Translations under genes and position numbers: made by a program
The notes under the pieces: generated by a model
The model's database searches: none
What the model was told of the DNA's origin: nothing
The model's input: the letters and a program-made list of their open reading frames with translations, nothing else
In this document: in pieces, positions 22,643 to 35,148 of the stretch
Position numbering within the stretch: position 1 is the first letter of the stretch
How the letters are laid out: each line of letters opens with the position of its first letter
Assembly (NCBI GenBank): GCA_930367215.1
Contig: OV884059.1
Location: 241,737,803 to 241,801,802, forward strand
Origin: Pollenia angustigena
Lineage: Eukaryota; Arthropoda; Insecta; Diptera; Polleniidae
DNA length: 64,000 nt
Direction: 5' to 3'

Positions 22643-23754
22643 GAACTTTGTCCCCTGTTACTCTGTCATTTCTTTACCAATCTTCACTAGCAATCCATTG
22701 TTATATTAGTAATTTTATTATTTTTCATTAAAAAAAAGAAATATGTACCTAAAAATAACGGTTATTTTGGAATATGGCGAAAAAAAAAATGTCAGTGTAA
22801 AAGTAAACAACAACAAAATACACTGATATTTTTATAGGAAAACAAGTGTATTGTGTATAGTTCAAGCATATAAACCCGAAAATGAAATTTCGGGTCAAGT
22901 CAATTTTGAACTGGAATACAAAAGGCGCCGCAGTCGCATTTTTACCAAATCGACAGTTCATTATTGGTTTGGCGCATATGCCAAAAAGTCGTAGTGGAGA
23001 AAAACAATAATGAAGGTTTTTATGAAATTTTCGGAAAATATAGCCGAAAGAATGTTTTGAAGAAAAATAAACATATTTTTGAACGTTCATTAACGAACAT
23101 TGAATAGCGTTTAATTGAAAGTGAAAATTATTGTTTTGTGCCGCATACGCCACTTTTCTAAATTTATTTTTAAAAAGTAGATTTTTATGCTTTATACATA
23201 AGTATACTTGCTGCTGTGTATTGATTTGTTAACATTTAATGTTGCTTTTGCTTTAACTACATTTTTTTCTTACGGCAATGAAGCGAAGCATGAGTGAAAT
23301 TTGTTTTCTTGTCGTAGAGCAAAACAATACTTAATAAACTTTAAAATAGTGATATGGATCAAAATTTGGTGAAAACGGTTTTGGATCCAGAAATTTAAAA
23401 GATTATATATAAAAGATATATAACCAATAATGAGCTGACGAAATATAAAATTCTTCATCGCATAGTCGTATAGACCATACAAAAATATTAAGAAATGATA
23501 TGTATGTATATTACTTCTTTCGTAAAAAAGTTATCTTATTACCCGCTATGGAGTTTTATGTTTAGTATTCCTTTTAAGTATCAAAAATAACCTTTAATTG
23601 CAAAGTATTTATTATTAATTTCAGTAATACAAACAAAAAATCTCTATGATATTAGTATAAGCTGTTTGCCAGATTACCACTCATACCCAACAAACCAATA
23701 AAAATCAAACGTTTTGTTTTACTTTGTTTGAAAATCATTTATTGGAGTTCTTAC

Positions 23755-24053
23755 TAGGGACGCCAAATGGGAAATCCCGGGGTTTTTTTTAATCCCGGGA
23801 TTTTTAATATATCAAGTTTTGTGTACAAAAATGATCGTTTTTATTGAATTTTTATACATTACAAAAAAAAAAAAAAAATATTGAAAATTATATTTCAGTT
23901 GTATTTTTTATTTTTATAATTCTTATTTTTCTTTTTTTTAAATATATGCTGTATATATAATACCTTTTGAAAACTCATAAATAAATAAAAAAAGTGTTGT
24001 TTATTTAAAAAAATCCCGGGATTTTCTAAAATCAATCCCGATTGGCATCCCTA
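23755..24053. mobile_element. hAT-type MITE, 299 bp, TSD GTTCTTAC
   Basis: Ends TAGGGACGCCAAATGGG and the inverse TTGGCATCCCTA, with an exact 8-bp TSD at 23747-23754 and 24054-24061. Subterminal AATCCCGGGATT palindromes are present. Ends fit YARNG. Confidence 0.9.
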
Positions 24054-24099
24054 GTTCTTACGATGTATTCTATGCCCTGCAATAAATTCTGAAAATCAG

Positions 24100-24318
24100 G
24101 GGTCTAATCACCGCATACGATATCGAGCAAAATTGATCGAAATTATTTATTTTGGTATCATGAAACTCGAATGAAATGTATTGAATTTGAAATAAAAGCA
24201 TTCGATAACTCGAAATTACATTTTTCGAGCTTTTATTCGATAAGTCAGTGTCTATCGTCTGCAAAAAAAAATTTATAGTTTATTCGATACGATAGTATCG
24301 AATGCGGTGATTAGACCC
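24100..24318. mobile_element. GGGTCTAATCACCGC-family MITE (left arm), TSD CAG
   Basis: GGGTCTAATCACCGCATACG and the inverse of GGGTCTAATCACCGCATTCG form the ends, with CAG on both sides. Mirror copy at 28194-28412. Confidence 0.85.
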
Positions 24319-25173
24319 CAGTACAGATTACAAAGCTGTCTTTTATTGTTGGATCACTTTAAGACCGAAGCGTTTATAAATGGTGTAAGGGATGCTGATG
24401 TTAAATTTGTGGCACAGAAACCGCAATGATAATATAAATGTGTTTTTTTTTTTTGTAAAACATAAAAAATTCCTGTTCGAAAATCAGTGTTGCGACTTTA
24501 TATTGAAGCTCAACCCAGTATAATTTATACATATTTTTTTACAACTAAACAAATATGTGCATTTCCTGGGGTCACGAACGTACGTTCGTACGCTTTTGAT
24601 GTACAAATAATATAGAAAACAAAACTTTTCCTAGCAATTTTTTTTGCGATTCGATTGCATTTGGGTAGCTCTATGTTTAGTACAAAATATGGATTTCATC
24701 AAGTTTAAGTTTTCATATTAAGAGTTATAAACGGGTGGTCACGAACGTACGCAAAATAGAAGTCAACTTCGGCTGACAGTAGTGAAATGTAAAAATCTAC
24801 GTAATGAAACGGAATTTTCAAAAGTGGTTAATTTATTTTAAAAGTGTATTAATGTAGGTCTCCATCCAATATTTACAAAATAAAATAACCCTCTTGGTTT
24901 TTGTTTAATTGGCTTATGTACCGGTCGCGAACGTACGATTTTTCCATATGTTTTTTTATTATTAGTTGCGTTCGAGAACACAAAAGTTTTTACTATTTTT
25001 TACTAAACTTTACTGCATTTTACGAAATTGTGTTCGAGTACACAAAATGCAGTAAATGAGAACATAAATTTTTGCAGTAAAATTTAGTAAATCAAAAAAA
25101 CATATGTATGTTTCAAAAGGTAAACCAACAAAAGTAACAAATAAAAAGCATACAAATTTTTAAAAAATTGTTA

Positions 25174-25316
25174 AGTCTGGGTTCACACTATGAAATTTTT
25201 CTTTCAGAAAGTCTGAGTTTATAGATGAGAGGGGAAGAGATCATACTTTTTTCTATCCTCTCTCACCCATAAACTCAGACTTTCTGAAAGAAAACTTTCA
25301 TAGTGTGATCCCAGAC
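25174..25316. mobile_element. Palindromic TTCACAC-family element, 143 bp, TSD TAA (left arm)
   Basis: Ends GTCTGGGTTCACACTATG and the inverse of GTCTGGGATCACAC, with TAA at 25171-25173 and 25317-25319. The centre is a polypurine hairpin (GATGAGAGGGGAAGAG). The arm sequence (CTTTCAGAAAGTCTGAG) differs completely from the copy at 19083. Confidence 0.85.
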
Positions 25317-25388
25317 TAAATAAAAGAAAAGTTGAAATCAAAATTAAATCAAAACAAAAAGTGAATAAAATTAATTAATTTATGTGCA

Positions 25389-25515
25389 GTTTATAGAACA
25401 CGAGCGCCTTACTCGTCCGTTCAACTTACATTTAAAACAAAAACAAATTTCAAAATTTTCTTTTTGTTTTAAATGTAAGTTGAACGGACGAGTAAGGCGC
25501 TCGTGTTCTATAAAC
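25389..25515. repeat. 127-bp near-perfect hairpin (left arm)
   Basis: GTTTATAGAACACGAGCGCC and the following ~35 bases are exactly mirrored, leaving a loop of about 20 bp. GC-richer than its surroundings. Mirror copy at 26998-27124. Confidence 0.85.
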
Positions 25516-26140
25516 ACCACGTAAACTTGTTTGTGAAGCATTTATTTGGCTAAATACCACAAATTATGTCTGTGCTAAATACAAACTTTTGAAATTTTTT
25601 TTATTATGTTAATATTTTAGAGTTGTAAAAGTGTGAAGTATTTGGGTACTTAAGTAATCAATAGCAATAAAATTATTAATGTTCCTTTAAATAATTTAAC
25701 CCGCTACAAATTAGTAAAATCAAAAGAAAATAAAAAACAAACATACATATATAAAACATTACATAAAATAGTTTGTTTGTATTTTCCAAAAATGTTCGTG
25801 TTATAAAAAGTATTTAATCGAGTACCGATAAGAAAACGAGTTAAGTAGTCAAAAGTGTCAATATTATTCAACACTTCAATTATTTGCCATCAGCTGTTGC
25901 CTTTATTTTACGAATTTTTACAAATTTTGCGTTCGCGTACTTTTTTGGACAACAGCTTTTTGTGATAGCAAATTTTTCAGTTTACTCATTTACTGCATTT
26001 TACTGTAAAACTACTCAAACGCACCTATTATCACCATGTATTTTACCATAAATGTCTTCAAATTTCCTTAACAAAAAAACTTAATACTCCTTTTACAATT
26101 GATTGTAATGGAGAGATTATGAAGAAAGAGTGCAAACATA

Positions 26141-26372
26141 CAGGGGTGTGCTGGAAATCGCAAACGCAAAACGCAAGGCAAAACGCAAGAATTTTAAAAG
26201 TCGTTTTTTAGTAAGATTTCTGTAATAAAAGAATTTTGTGACAAATATTATACAAACATTTCTCTATTATACAGAATTTTATAACAAAAATTATAAAAAA
26301 TTGATTAAAAGTGTATTTTAAACAGCCTCCAAATTCTTGCGTTTTGCGTTTGCGATTTCCAGCACACCCCTG
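26141..26372. mobile_element. MITE at the centre of the giant palindrome
   Basis: Ends CAGGGGTGTGCTGGAAATCG and its inverse. TIRs are about 35-45 bp with GCAAAACGCAAG repeats. The ~150-bp interior is not palindromic and forms the only asymmetric part of the inverted duplication. A truncated relative lies at 22450-22642. Confidence 0.85.
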
Positions 26373-26997
26373 TATGTTTGCACTCTTTCTTCATAATCTC
26401 TCCATTACAATCAATTGTAAAAGGAGTATTAAGTTTTTTTGTTAAGGAAATTTGAAGACATTTATGGTAAAATACATGGTGATAATAGGTGCGTTTGAGT
26501 AGTTTTACAGTAAAATGCAGTAAATGAGTAAACTGAAAAATTTGCTATCACAAAAAGCTGTTGTCCAAAAAAGTACGCGAACGCAAAATTTGTAAAAATT
26601 CGTAAAATAAAGGCAACAGCTGATGGCAAATAATTGAAGTGTTGAAAAATATTGACACTTTTGACTACTTAACTCGTTTTCTTATCGGTACTCGATTAAA
26701 TACTTTTTATAACACGAACATTTTTGGAAAATACAAACAAAATATTTTATGTAATCTTTTATATATGTATGTTTGTTTTTTATTTTCTTTTGATTTTACT
26801 AATTTGTAGCGGGTTAAATTATTTAAAGGAACATTAATAATTTTATTGCTATTGATTACTTAAGTACCTAAATACTTCACACTTTTACAACTCTAAAATA
26901 TTAACATAATAAAAAAAATTTCAAAAGTTTGTATTTAGCACAGACATAATTTGTGGTATTTAGCCAAATAAATGCTTCACAAACAAGTTTACGTGGT

Positions 26998-27124
26998 GTT
27001 TATAGAACACGAGCGCCTTACTCGTCCGTTCAACTTACATTTAAAACAAAAAGAAAATTTTGAAATTTGTTTTTGTTTTAAATGTAAGTTGAACGGACGA
27101 GTAAGGCGCTCGTGTTCTATAAAC
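26998..27124. repeat. 127-bp hairpin (right-arm mirror copy)
   Basis: Mirror image of 25389-25515. Confidence 0.85.
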
Positions 27125-27196
27125 TGCACATAAATTAATTAATTTTATTCACTTTTTGTTTTGATTTAATTTTGATTTCAACTTTTCTTTTATTTA

Positions 27197-27338
27197 GTCT
27201 GGGATCACACTATGAAAGTTTTCTTTCAGAAAGTCTGAGTTTATGGGTGAGAGAGGATAGAAAAAAGTATGATCTCTTCCCCTCTCATCTATAAACTCAG
27301 ACTTTCTGAAAGAAAAATTTCATAGTGTGAACCCAGAC
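27197..27338. mobile_element. Palindromic TTCACAC-family element (right-arm mirror copy), TSD TTA
   Basis: Mirror image of 25174-25316, flanked by TTA at 27194-27196 and 27339-27341. Confidence 0.85.
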
Positions 27339-28193
27339 TTAACAATTTTTTAAAAATTTGTATGCTTTTTATTTGTTACTTTTGTTGGTTTACCTTTTGA
27401 AACATACATATGTTTTTTTGATTTACTAAATTTTACTGCAAAAATTTATGTTCTCATTTACTGCATTTTGTGTACTCGAACGCAATTTCGTAAAATGCAG
27501 TAAAGTTTAGTAAAAAATAGTAAAAACTTTTGTGTTCTCGAACGCAACTAATAATAAAAAAACATATGGAAAAATCGTACGTTCGCGACCGGTACATAAG
27601 CCAATTAAACAAAAACCAAGAGGGTTATTTTATTTTGTAAATACTGGATGGAGACCTACATTAATACACTTTTAAAATAAATTAACCACTTCTGAAAATT
27701 CCGTTTCATTACGTAGATTTTTACATTTCACTACTGTCAGCCGAAGTTGACTTCTATTTTGCGTACGTTCGTGACCACCCGTTTATAACTCTTATTATGA
27801 AAACTTAAACTTGATGAAATCCATATTTTGTACTAAACATAGAGCTACCCAAATGCAATCGAATCGCAAAAAAAATTGCTAGGAAAAGTTTTGTTTTCTA
27901 TATTATTTGTACATCAAAAGCGTACGAACGTACGTTCGTGACCCCTGGAAATGCACATATTTGTTTAGTTGTAAAAAAATATGTATAAATTATACTGGGT
28001 TGAGCTTCAATATAAAGTCGCAACACTGATTTTCGAACAGGAATTTTTTATGTTTTACAAAAAAAAAAACACATTTATATTATCATTGCGGTTTCTGTGC
28101 CACAAATTTAACATCAGCATCCCTTACACCATTTATAAACGCTTCGGTCTTAAAGTGATCCAACAATAAAAGACAGCTTTGTAATCTGTACTG

Positions 28194-28412
28194 GGGTCTA
28201 ATCACCGCATTCGATACTATCGTATCGAATAAACTATAAATTTTTTTTTGCAGACGATAGACACTGACTTATCGAATAAAAGCTCGAAAAATGTAATTTC
28301 GAGTTATCGAATGCTTTTATTTCAAATTCAATACATTTCATTCGAGTTTCATGATACCAAAATAAATAATTTCGATCAATTTTGCTCGATATCGTATGCG
28401 GTGATTAGACCC
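28194..28412. mobile_element. GGGTCTAATCACCGC-family MITE (right-arm mirror copy), TSD CTG
   Basis: Mirror image of 24100-24318, flanked by CTG on both sides. Confidence 0.85.
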
Positions 28413-28458
28413 CTGATTTTCAGAATTTATTGCAGGGCATAGAATACATCGTAAGAAC

Positions 28459-28756
28459 TAGGGATGCCAATCGGGATTGATTTTAGAAAATCCCGGGATT
28501 TTTTTAAATAAACAACACTTTTTTTATTTATTTATGAGTTTTCAAAAGGTATTATATATACAGCATATATTTAAAAAAAAGAAAAATAAGAATTATAAAA
28601 ATAAAAAATACAACTGAAATATAATTTTCAATATTTTTTTTTTTTTTTGTAATGTATAAAAATTCAATAAAAACGATCATTTTTGTACACAAAACTTGAT
28701 ATATTAAAAATCCCGGGATTAAAAAAAACCCCGGGATTTCCCATTTGGCATCCCTA
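28459..28756. mobile_element. hAT-type MITE (right-arm mirror copy), TSD GTAAGAAC
   Basis: Mirror image of 23755-24053, with an intact 8-bp TSD at 28451-28458 and 28757-28764. Confidence 0.9.
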
Positions 28757-29726
28757 GTAAGAACTCCAATAAATGATTTTCAAACAAAGTAAAACAAAAC
28801 GTTTGATTTTTATTGGTTTGTTGGGTATGAGTGGTAATCTGGCAAACAGCTTATACTAATATCATAGAGATTTTTTGTTTGTATTACTGAAATTAATAAT
28901 AAATACTTTGCAATTAAAGGTTATTTTTGATACTTAAAAGGAATACTAAACATAAAACTCCATAGCGGGTAATAAGATAACTTTTTTACGAAAGAAGTAA
29001 TATACATACATATCATTTCTTAATATTTTTGTATGGTCTATACGACTATGCGATGAAGAATTTTATATTTCGTCAGCTCATTATTGGTTATATATCTTTT
29101 ATATATAATCTTTTAAATTTCTGGATCCAAAACCGTTTTCACCAAATTTTGATCCATATCACTATTTTAAAGTTTATTAAGTATTGTTTTGCTCTACGAC
29201 AAGAAAACAAATTTCACTCATGCTTCGCTTCATTGCCGTAAGAAAAAAATGTAGTTAAAGCAAAAGCAACATTAAATGTTAACAAATCAATACACAGCAG
29301 CAAGTATACTTATGTATAAAGCATAAAAATCTACTTTTTAAAAATAAATTTAGAAAAGTGGCGTATGCGGCACAAAACAATAATTTTCACTTTCAATTAA
29401 ACGCTATTCTATGTTCGTTAATAAACGTTCAAAAATATGTTTATTTTTCTTCAAAACATTCTTTCGGCTATATTTTCCGAAAATTTCATAAAAACCTTCA
29501 TTATTGCTTTTCTCCACTACGACTTTTTGGCATATGCGCCAAACCAATAATGAACTGTCGATTTGGTAAAAATGCGACTGCGGCGCCTTTTGTATTCCAG
29601 TTCAAAATTGACTTGACCCGAAATTTCATTTTCGGGTTTATATGCTTGAACTATACACAATACACTTGTTTTCCTATAAAAATATCAGTGTATTTTGTTG
29701 TTGTTTACTTTTACACTGACATTTTT

Positions 29727-30475
29727 GTACCCTCCACCACAATTAGTTGTGAAGAGTTTGTCATTCCGTGTGAAACTTTTTTATTACTCATCTCAGACCC
29801 CATAAAGTATATATATTCTGGGTCCTTAAGTAATTTTAAGTCGATTTAGCCATGTCCGTCTGTCTGTCCGTTGTTTTATTTGACTGGAAATCACGCTGTT
29901 AAATTTCGTGAAGATCCGTCCATAATTTACCCTAAGCCCCATATAAACAATACTCCCGGAAAACAGTTTAGTACGCCTAAAACCGTAAAAAATAACGCTA
30001 GCGTAACAAAATTTGGTACGTCACAGTTTTTTAGGACTTAAAATAACACTGTGAAATTTCGTGACGATCGGTCCATAATTTACCTTATGCCCCATATAAA
30101 CCCTACTACCGGAAAAGAGTTGAGTACGCCTAAAACCGTAAAACTAACGCTAGCGTTACAAAATTTGGTACGTCACAGTTTTTTAGGACTAGAAATAACA
30201 CTGTGAATGAGATAAGATTTTGGAAAAATTTGTTTTATTTGACTGGAAATCACGCTGTTAAATTTCGTGAAGATCGGTGCATAATTTACCCTAGGCCCCA
30301 TATAAACCCTACTACCGGAAAACAGTTTAGTCGCCTAAAACCATAATTAATAACAAATCGTCACAGTTTAAGATAATAATAACATCATACAGATATTACT
30401 CCTTAAACATTCGAACTGTCGGTAGAGGGTATCAAAGATTCGGCACAGCCGAATATAGCACTCTAACTTGTTTTT
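29727..30475. mobile_element. TTCGGC-hairpin family repeat inserted in the right outer arm
   Basis: Begins TACCCTCCACCACAATTAG and ends with the inverted TTCGGC hairpin and CACTCTAACTTGTT. It carries ~150-bp CCTAGGCCCCATATAAACCC units. Absent at the mirror position near 22750-22784, so it arrived (or was lost on the left) after the inverted duplication. Confidence 0.65.
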
Positions 30476-31035
30476 TTTTATGTACATATTTCTTTTTTTT
30501 AATGAAAAATAATAAAATTACTAATATAACAATGGATTGCTAGTGAAGATTGGTAAAGAAATGACAGAGTAACAGGGGACAAAGTTCAAACTTCATTGAA
30601 AATTTTATGATGTTTTGCAATTTTGCTCTTTTCAAGTGTATTTTTTTAAACTAAACAATACAAAATTTTAACGCTTTATTGCTTTGGGCATTAGATTAGT
30701 TCAATACGAAAATTTTGCACCCAACTATGAAATTTGCTGCATTATTAATTTTGAATTCATACTATTAATAGTTAATATCTTTTTAGAAACTTTTCTATAG
30801 ATTATGAAATTATTATCTACACCATTTTTCATTAAATTTCCAAATGAATATAATACAAATTTTATAATTAAATTTAATCAATTTAAAATTTCTCAATTTA
30901 ATTTGGAATTTTCTTAATTTTAAGTCAAGACTCTCAAATTTCAAATTTTTCTCAAATTCTCAATTTTTATTGGAATTTTCTCAATTTCGAATTTAAATTC
31001 GCATTTTCCTTTTGAATTTTCTTAAATTCAATAAA

Positions 31036-32074
31036 AACAAGTTAGAGTGCTATATTCGGCTGTGCCGAATCTTTGATAACCTCCATCGACACTTCGAATG
31101 TTTTAGGAGTAATATCTGTATGATGTCTATTTATTATACCCTCCACCACAATTAGTTGTGAAGAGGGTGTATTAAGTTTGTCATTCCGTGTGAAACTTTT
31201 TTATTATTCATCTCAGACCCCACAAAGTATATATATTCTGGGTCCTTGAGCAATTCTAACTCGATTTAGCCATGCCCGTCTGTCTGTCCGTCTGTTGAAA
31301 ACACGCTCACTTTCGAACAACTCAAAAGAAATGAACAAACTTGGTGCCAAATTGCTTGTAGTTATCCGAAGCAGTTTGGGATTGAAATCCAGCAAAATCG
31401 GTTTAGTAGGACCAGAGCTATGAATCAAAATGTGGAACCACCACCTAAAAAAATTGATAATTTTGTTACAAAAAATAACATAAATGCTGGAACAAGGCAC
31501 GGAATGAGATAAGATTTTGCAAAAATTTGTTTTATTTGACTGGAAATAACGCTGTTAAATTTCGTGAAGATATGTCCATAATTTACCCTAAGCCCCATAT
31601 AAACACTACTCCCGGAAAACAGTTTAGTACGCCTAAAACCGTAAAAAATAGCGTAGCGTAACAAAATTTGGTACGTCACAGTTTTATAGAACTATAAATG
31701 ATACTGTGAAATTTCGTGAAGATCGGTACATAATTTACCCTAGGCCCCATAGAAACCCTACTCCCGGAAAACAGTTTAGTACACCTAAAACCATAATTTA
31801 TAATGCTATCATAACCGAAATTGGTACGTCACAGTTTTCAAGGACTAGAAATGACGCTGTGAAATTTCGTGATGATCGGTCCATAATTTACCCTAGGCCC
31901 CATATAAACCCTACTACCGGAAAACAGTTTAGTCGCCTAAAACCATAATTAATAACAAATCGTCACAGTTTAAGATAATAATAACATCATACAGATATTA
32001 CTCCTTAAACATTCGAACTGTCGGTAGAGGGTATCAAAGATTCGGCACAGCCGAATATAGCACTCTAACTTGTT
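31036..32074. mobile_element. TTCGGC-hairpin element, copy within tandem unit 1
   Basis: Inverted ends AACAAGTTAGAGTGCTATA plus hairpin on the left and the inverse on the right. The interior has the TATACCCTC boundary, GTCTGTCTGTCCGTCTGT and three ~150-bp units. Non-coding. Confidence 0.7.
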
Positions 32075-32638
32075 TTTTTTTTATGTACATATTTCTTTTT
32101 TTTAATGAAAAATAATAAAATTACTAATATAACAATGGATTGCTAGTGAAGATTGGTAAAGAAATGACAGAGTAACAGGGGACAAAGTTCAAACTTCATT
32201 GAAAATTTTATGATGTTTTGCAATTTTGCTCTTTTCAAGTGTATTTTTTTAAACTAAACAATACAAAATTTTAACGCTTTATTGCTTTGGGCATTAGATT
32301 AGTTCAATACGAAAATTTTGCACCCAACTATGAAATTTGCTGCATTATTAATTTTGAATTCATACTATTAATAGTTAATATCTTTTTAGAAACTTTTCTA
32401 TAGATTATGAAATTATTATCTACACCATTTTTCATTAAATTTCCAAATGAATATAATACAAATTTTATAATTAAATTTAATCAATTTAAAATTTCTCAAT
32501 TTAATTTGGAATTTTCTTAATTTTAAGTCAAGACTCTCAAATTTCAAATTTTTCTCAAATTCTCAATTTTTATTGGAATTTTCTCAATTTCGAATTTAAA
32601 TTCGCATTTTCCTTTTGAATTTTCTTAAATTCAATAAA

Positions 32639-33677
32639 AACAAGTTAGAGTGCTATATTCGGCTGTGCCGAATCTTTGATAACCTCCACCGACACTTCGA
32701 ATGTTTTAGGAGTAATATCTGTATGATGTCTATTTATTATACCCTCCACCACAATTAGTTGTGAAGAGGGTGTATTAAGTTTGTCATTCCGTGTGAAACT
32801 TTTTTATTATTCATCTCAGACCCCACAAAGTATATATATTCTGGGTCCTTGAGCAATTCTAACTCGATTTAGCCATGCCCGTCTGTCTGTCCGTCTGTTG
32901 AAAACACGCTCACTTTCGAACAACTCAAAAGAAATGAACAAACTTGGTACCAAATTGCTTGTAGTTATCCGAAGCAGTTTGGGATTGAAATCCAGCAAAA
33001 TCGGTTTAGTAGGACCAGAGCTATGAATCAAAATGTGGAACCACCACCTAAAAAAATTGATAATTTTGTTACAAAAAATAACATAAATGCTGGAACAAGG
33101 CACGGAATGAGATAAGATTTTGCAAAAATTTGTTTTATTTGACTGGAAATAACGCTGTTAAATTTCGTGAAGATATGTCCATAATTTACCCTAAGCCCCA
33201 TATAAACACTACTCCCGGAAAACAGTTTAGTACGCCTAAAACCGTAAAAAATAGCGTAGCGTAACAAAATTTGGTACGTCACAGTTTTATAGAACTATAA
33301 ATGATACTGTGAAATTTCGTGAAGATCGGTACATAATTTACCCTAGGCCCCATAGAAACCCTACTCCCGGAAAACAGTTTAGTACACCTAAAACCATAAT
33401 TTATAATGCTATCATAACCGAAATTGGTACGTCACAGTTTTCAAGGACTAGAAATGACGCTGTGAAATTTCGTGATGATCGGTCCATAATTTACCCTAGG
33501 CCCCATATAAACCCTACTACCGGAAAACAGTTTAGTCGCCTAAAACCATAATTAATAACAAATCGTCACAGTTTAAGATAATAATAACATCATACAGATA
33601 TTACTCCTTAAACATTCGAACTGTCGGTGGAGGGTATCAAAGATTCGGCACAGCCGAATATAGCACTCTAACTTGTT
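32639..33677. mobile_element. TTCGGC-hairpin element, copy within tandem unit 2
   Basis: Same as 31036-32074, shifted by 1603 bp. Confidence 0.7.
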
Positions 33678-35082
33678 ATTATAATCTTTGTAAAAACAGA
33701 CATCTGGGTCCTAATTACCGCATTCGATATCGAGCAAAATTGATCGAAATTTTTTATTTTGGTATTATGACTCTCGATATCGAATGAAATGTGTCGTAAT
33801 TTGAGATGATAGCATTCGATATGGAGTAACCAAAGACATTGTTGCAGATTTTCCCAGGAAAAGAACATTAGGGCAGAGACTAAAACATTTTAAATTTAAC
33901 GGAAATCTGCAGCCTTATCGATATTTCGAACATTATAAAATTGTAATTCTTGCATTTTCTATGCATGCGTTAAAATTCAACTAATTTTGGAAATAATTTT
34001 TTTAAAGCACGTACAAAATATTATGGAATTTTTCTTAGCAAAGTAAACCTTTTTATATTAATCATATACTTAATCAACGTTGTTTTGTTTAATTCGTTGT
34101 GGATACAATTACATAGGCGTTTAAAAGAATTTTTTCAAGAAAGGAAAATATGTCCAATTCTTTCCATTTTCACAGTTCTAAAACAAACGAAAAATTTAAA
34201 TTTAAACTCTGTTTTATTACACGGGTAATTTACAGATATAAAAAAAAAAACAAAAAAAAGATTTACATGCAAATTGTTTTTTTTTTTTGAAAATACCTGT
34301 TAAATACTTTTACAAAATTTGATATGATTTAATGTAACCTTATTTACTTAAATATTTTGAATAAATTAAAAACATTTATTCAAGTTATTTATATAAAAAC
34401 CTAGAAAATATAGATTTAATTTAGCATGTTTAATTTATTGTATATTATTTTCTTTTTATTGCCAAATATTAATCAAACTTCTGAATTACAGATCGTATAA
34501 AGGTGGATGTATTTGAGCTCAAAACGTCGATATCAGCTAACTAGATAAGCAAATATGAAATTATGGGTAAAACTACTTTAAAGAAAAAAAAAAAAAAACC
34601 GTAAGTCAATAATATACAATCTTTCATTTAAACATGCAATCGATTTATTTAATATTTAGAAAGAATTTAGTTTGTTTGGGAAAAATATTCAATTGAATTA
34701 AACTTAATTTTTTATTTTTATTACTGAAGTAGGATTAATTATAGTTATTTGTTTAATATCTCGCTGTTTATGAATTTCGAGTATTTATATTTTCGTATAT
34801 GTGTAATGAAAATTTTATGGAATAAAGGAATTGCGAAAATGAATAAGTCTGAGTAAGAGAATCATTTAGAAATGTTGACAATAGTATTTATAAGCCGGAT
34901 GGTAGGTTAAATATTTAAATTTTTATATGGGAAGATACAAAACTGACATTTATGGAACACTGACGTATCTGAGCGATAGATGGGTGGGTTTCAATATTAA
35001 TAGTGTTCAAGGTGGTGCAAACATCGATCACATAATTGCCCATAGTATAAATTTTATTTATTAGCATGTCCTTATTTAGCGC

Positions 35083-35101
35083 AAAAAAAAAAAAAAAAAA
35101 A
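35083..35101. repeat. A-homopolymer
   Basis: An uninterrupted run of about 18 A followed by ATGAGG, inside the long GGGTC-family element. It might be the poly(A) tail of an inserted retrocopy, but no partner TSD was found. Confidence 0.6.
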
Positions 35102-35148
35102 TGAGGTAAATCTTGGAATGAATTTATTTAATTTTCTGTTGTGTTGCA

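Larger units (their letters stand above)
24965..26025. mobile_element. TIR element GTTGCGTTCGAGAAC, 1061 bp, with two nested palindromes (left arm)
   Basis: The left end GTTGCGTTCGAGAACACAAA is mirrored imperfectly by the right end (inverse GGTGCGTTTGAGTAG). Subterminal motifs TTTACTGCATTTTAC appear on both sides. The direct repeat TATTA flanks it (24960-24964 and 26026-26030). It contains the TTCACAC-family palindrome (25174-25316) and a 127-bp hairpin (25389-25515). No coding capacity seen. Mirror copy at about 26487-27548. Confidence 0.65.
26487..27548. mobile_element. TIR element GTTGCGTTCGAGAAC (right-arm mirror copy)
   Basis: Inverse copy of 24965-26025, with the same two nested palindromes at 26998-27124 and 27197-27338. 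Confidence 0.65.
22643..30592. repeat. Giant inverted duplication (arms of about 3.4-3.6 kb) centred on a MITE
   Basis: Core arms 22785-26140 and 26373-29726 are near-identical inverses (paired coordinates sum to about 52511-52513). Only scattered single-base differences were seen, for example near 23101/29410, 24720/27790 and 24823/27690. The spacer is the MITE 26141-26372. An outer block 22643-22749 is inverted again at about 30483-30592, beyond a repeat inserted on the right side only (29727-30475). Every MITE in the left arm has a mirror copy in the right arm, so those insertions predate the duplication. Confidence 0.9.
30474..33677. repeat. 1603-bp tandem duplication, 2 copies
   Basis: About 30474-32074 and 32077-33677 are aligned at an offset of exactly 1603 bp with only a few substitutions (for example 31085/32688 and 31346/32949). 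Each unit holds part of the outer-arm sequence, the AATTTCTCAATTT minisatellite and a complete TTCGGC-hairpin element. A third partial copy of the unit's end lies at about 30360-30475, which suggests unequal exchange between TTCGGC element ends. Confidence 0.9.

Noticed and set aside
22749..29849. Mirrored open frames of 134 and 163 codons in the palindrome arms
   Set aside because: Both copies come from the inverted duplication. The second is lengthened only by the TTCGGC repeat inserted next to it. No recognisable domain.
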